Below are positions 63,436 through 64,000 of a stretch of DNA of 64,000 nucleotides, one piece after another. Location of the stretch: the NCBI RefSeq assembly GCF_004359615.1, contig NZ_SCWA01000012.1:1-64000 (forward strand). Direction: 5' to 3'. The DNA is from Macrococcus brunensis. GTDB taxonomy: Bacteria; Bacillota; Bacilli; Staphylococcales; Staphylococcaceae. Numbering within the stretch: the stretch's first letter is position 1; each line of letters opens with the position of its first letter. The notes beneath the pieces were generated by a model. The model was not told where the DNA came from. It did not search any database and was given only the letters and a program-made list of their open reading frames with translations. A program made the translations under genes and the position numbers.

Positions 63436-64000
63436 TTAAATAAATGCGATTAAAGCTGTAAATCCTAATGCTGCTACGAGTACAAACACCGCAAGTGACA
63501 CATATGTCATGATACGCTGTGATTTCTCGCTTTGCGTAATTCCCCATGTCACGGCAAATGACCATAAGCCATTAGCAAAATGGAAGATCGTGCTTAAAAG
63601 ACCGATTGAATAAAACGCGATCCAGAATGGATTATTGAAGATGTTGTGCATCATCTCATAGTTGACATGTGCATCATGCAATGTAACCTGGACACGTGTC
63701 TGCCAGACGTGAACAGCGATGAAGAAGAATGTGATGATACCTGAAGCACGCTGCAGCAGGAACATCCAGTTACGGAATGTTGAATAATGTCCGATATTAT
63801 TTTTAGCTGTAAACGCAATATAGAAACCATAGATGGCATGGAACAGGATCGGAATGTAGATAATCACTGTCTCCAGCAGCAGTTTGAGTGGTAATCCTCC
63901 CATAAAGTCAGATGCTCTGTTAAAACTTGCCTCACCATATACTGCGAAGTGGTTTACGAATAAATGCTGAATTAAAAAGACACCAATCGGTAACACACCT
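63436..64000 (-). CDS. sdhC: Succinate dehydrogenase cytochrome b558 subunit, truncated by window
   Basis: About 187 residues of a membrane subunit of roughly 205; the N-terminus lies beyond 64000. Five hydrophobic segments are visible. LPIGVFLIQHLFVNHF and FHAIYGFYIAFTAKNNIGHY supply histidines used as haem b ligands. It anchors SdhAB and passes electrons to menaquinone. The GTG at 63996 is an internal Val, not the start. Confidence 0.95.
   Translation of the reverse strand, partial: GVLPIGVFLIQHLFVNHFAVYGEASFNRASDFMGGLPLKLLLETVIIYIPILFHAIYGFYIAFTAKNNIGHYSTFRNWMFLLQRASGIITFFFIAVHVWQTRVQVTLHDAHVNYEMMHNIFNNPFWIAFYSIGLLSTIFHFANGLWSFAVTWGITQSEKSQRIMTYVSLAVFVLVAALGFTALIAFI

Overview
The window is a low-to-moderate GC Firmicutes chromosome segment. 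The backbone order valS-folC, hemA-hemX-hemC-hemD-hemB-hemL, ysxC, clpX, tig, then (after a prophage) a phosphodiesterase, XTP pyrophosphatase, murI, a MarR regulator and sdhB-sdhA-sdhC is the order found in Staphylococcaceae. Base composition is less AT-rich than most staphylococci, and the accessory content fits Macrococcus or a close relative. That genus call is inference from gene order and style, not a database match.

Layout. 1-630: end of an IS3-family element inserted in a small operon that also encodes a colicin-immunity-like protein. 632-2096: a PadR/HAAS regulatory pair with its operator, then intergenic hairpin repeats. 2097-9457: a YfcC-type transporter, folC, valS with a Val T-box leader, an AbrB-type membrane protein, a 33-residue membrane peptide and a Thr/Glu-repeat membrane protein. 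9601-15693: the haem precursor operon. 15703-20649: ysxC, clpX, tig, a TPR-like protein and a Nudix hydrolase. Almost everything is on the minus strand.

20752-58364 is a complete-looking 37.6 kb siphovirus prophage inserted in the 3' end of tRNA-Arg(TCT). A 16-bp direct repeat bounds it and GTGACCA arm sites lie inside both ends. From right to left: integrase behind a LexA-like box; a plus-strand lysogeny and cargo block (CI/S24 repressor, Thr/Glu-repeat lipoprotein, a small beta-rich protein, and an Abi_2/AbiF HEPN toxin behind a structured RNA with its own promoter and terminator); Cro and early genes; antirepressor; DnaD-like initiator with an internal iteron origin; SSB; RecU; MazG; ArpU; a moron; HNH and a candidate cos site; terminase, portal, protease and capsid; connectors; tail genes with a programmed -1 frameshift; tape measure with an M23 peptidase; Dit, tail endopeptidase and pectate-lyase-like spike; holin and endolysin. 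At the left end are two more cargo genes, one carrying an RX4H (HEPN-like) motif and bracketed by duplicated terminators.

The most interesting signal is the AbiF-type cassette at 56008-57117: promoter TTGAAA-N17-TATATT, an RNA with two hairpins, a strong intrinsic terminator, then an R-X4-H HEPN protein with its own terminator. This is the architecture of an RNA-antitoxin/HEPN-toxin anti-phage module. With the lipoprotein (possible superinfection exclusion) and the second HEPN candidate at the other end, the prophage looks like a carrier of stacked anti-phage functions.

58352-64000: tRNA-Arg, then housekeeping genes to the truncated sdhC at the window end.
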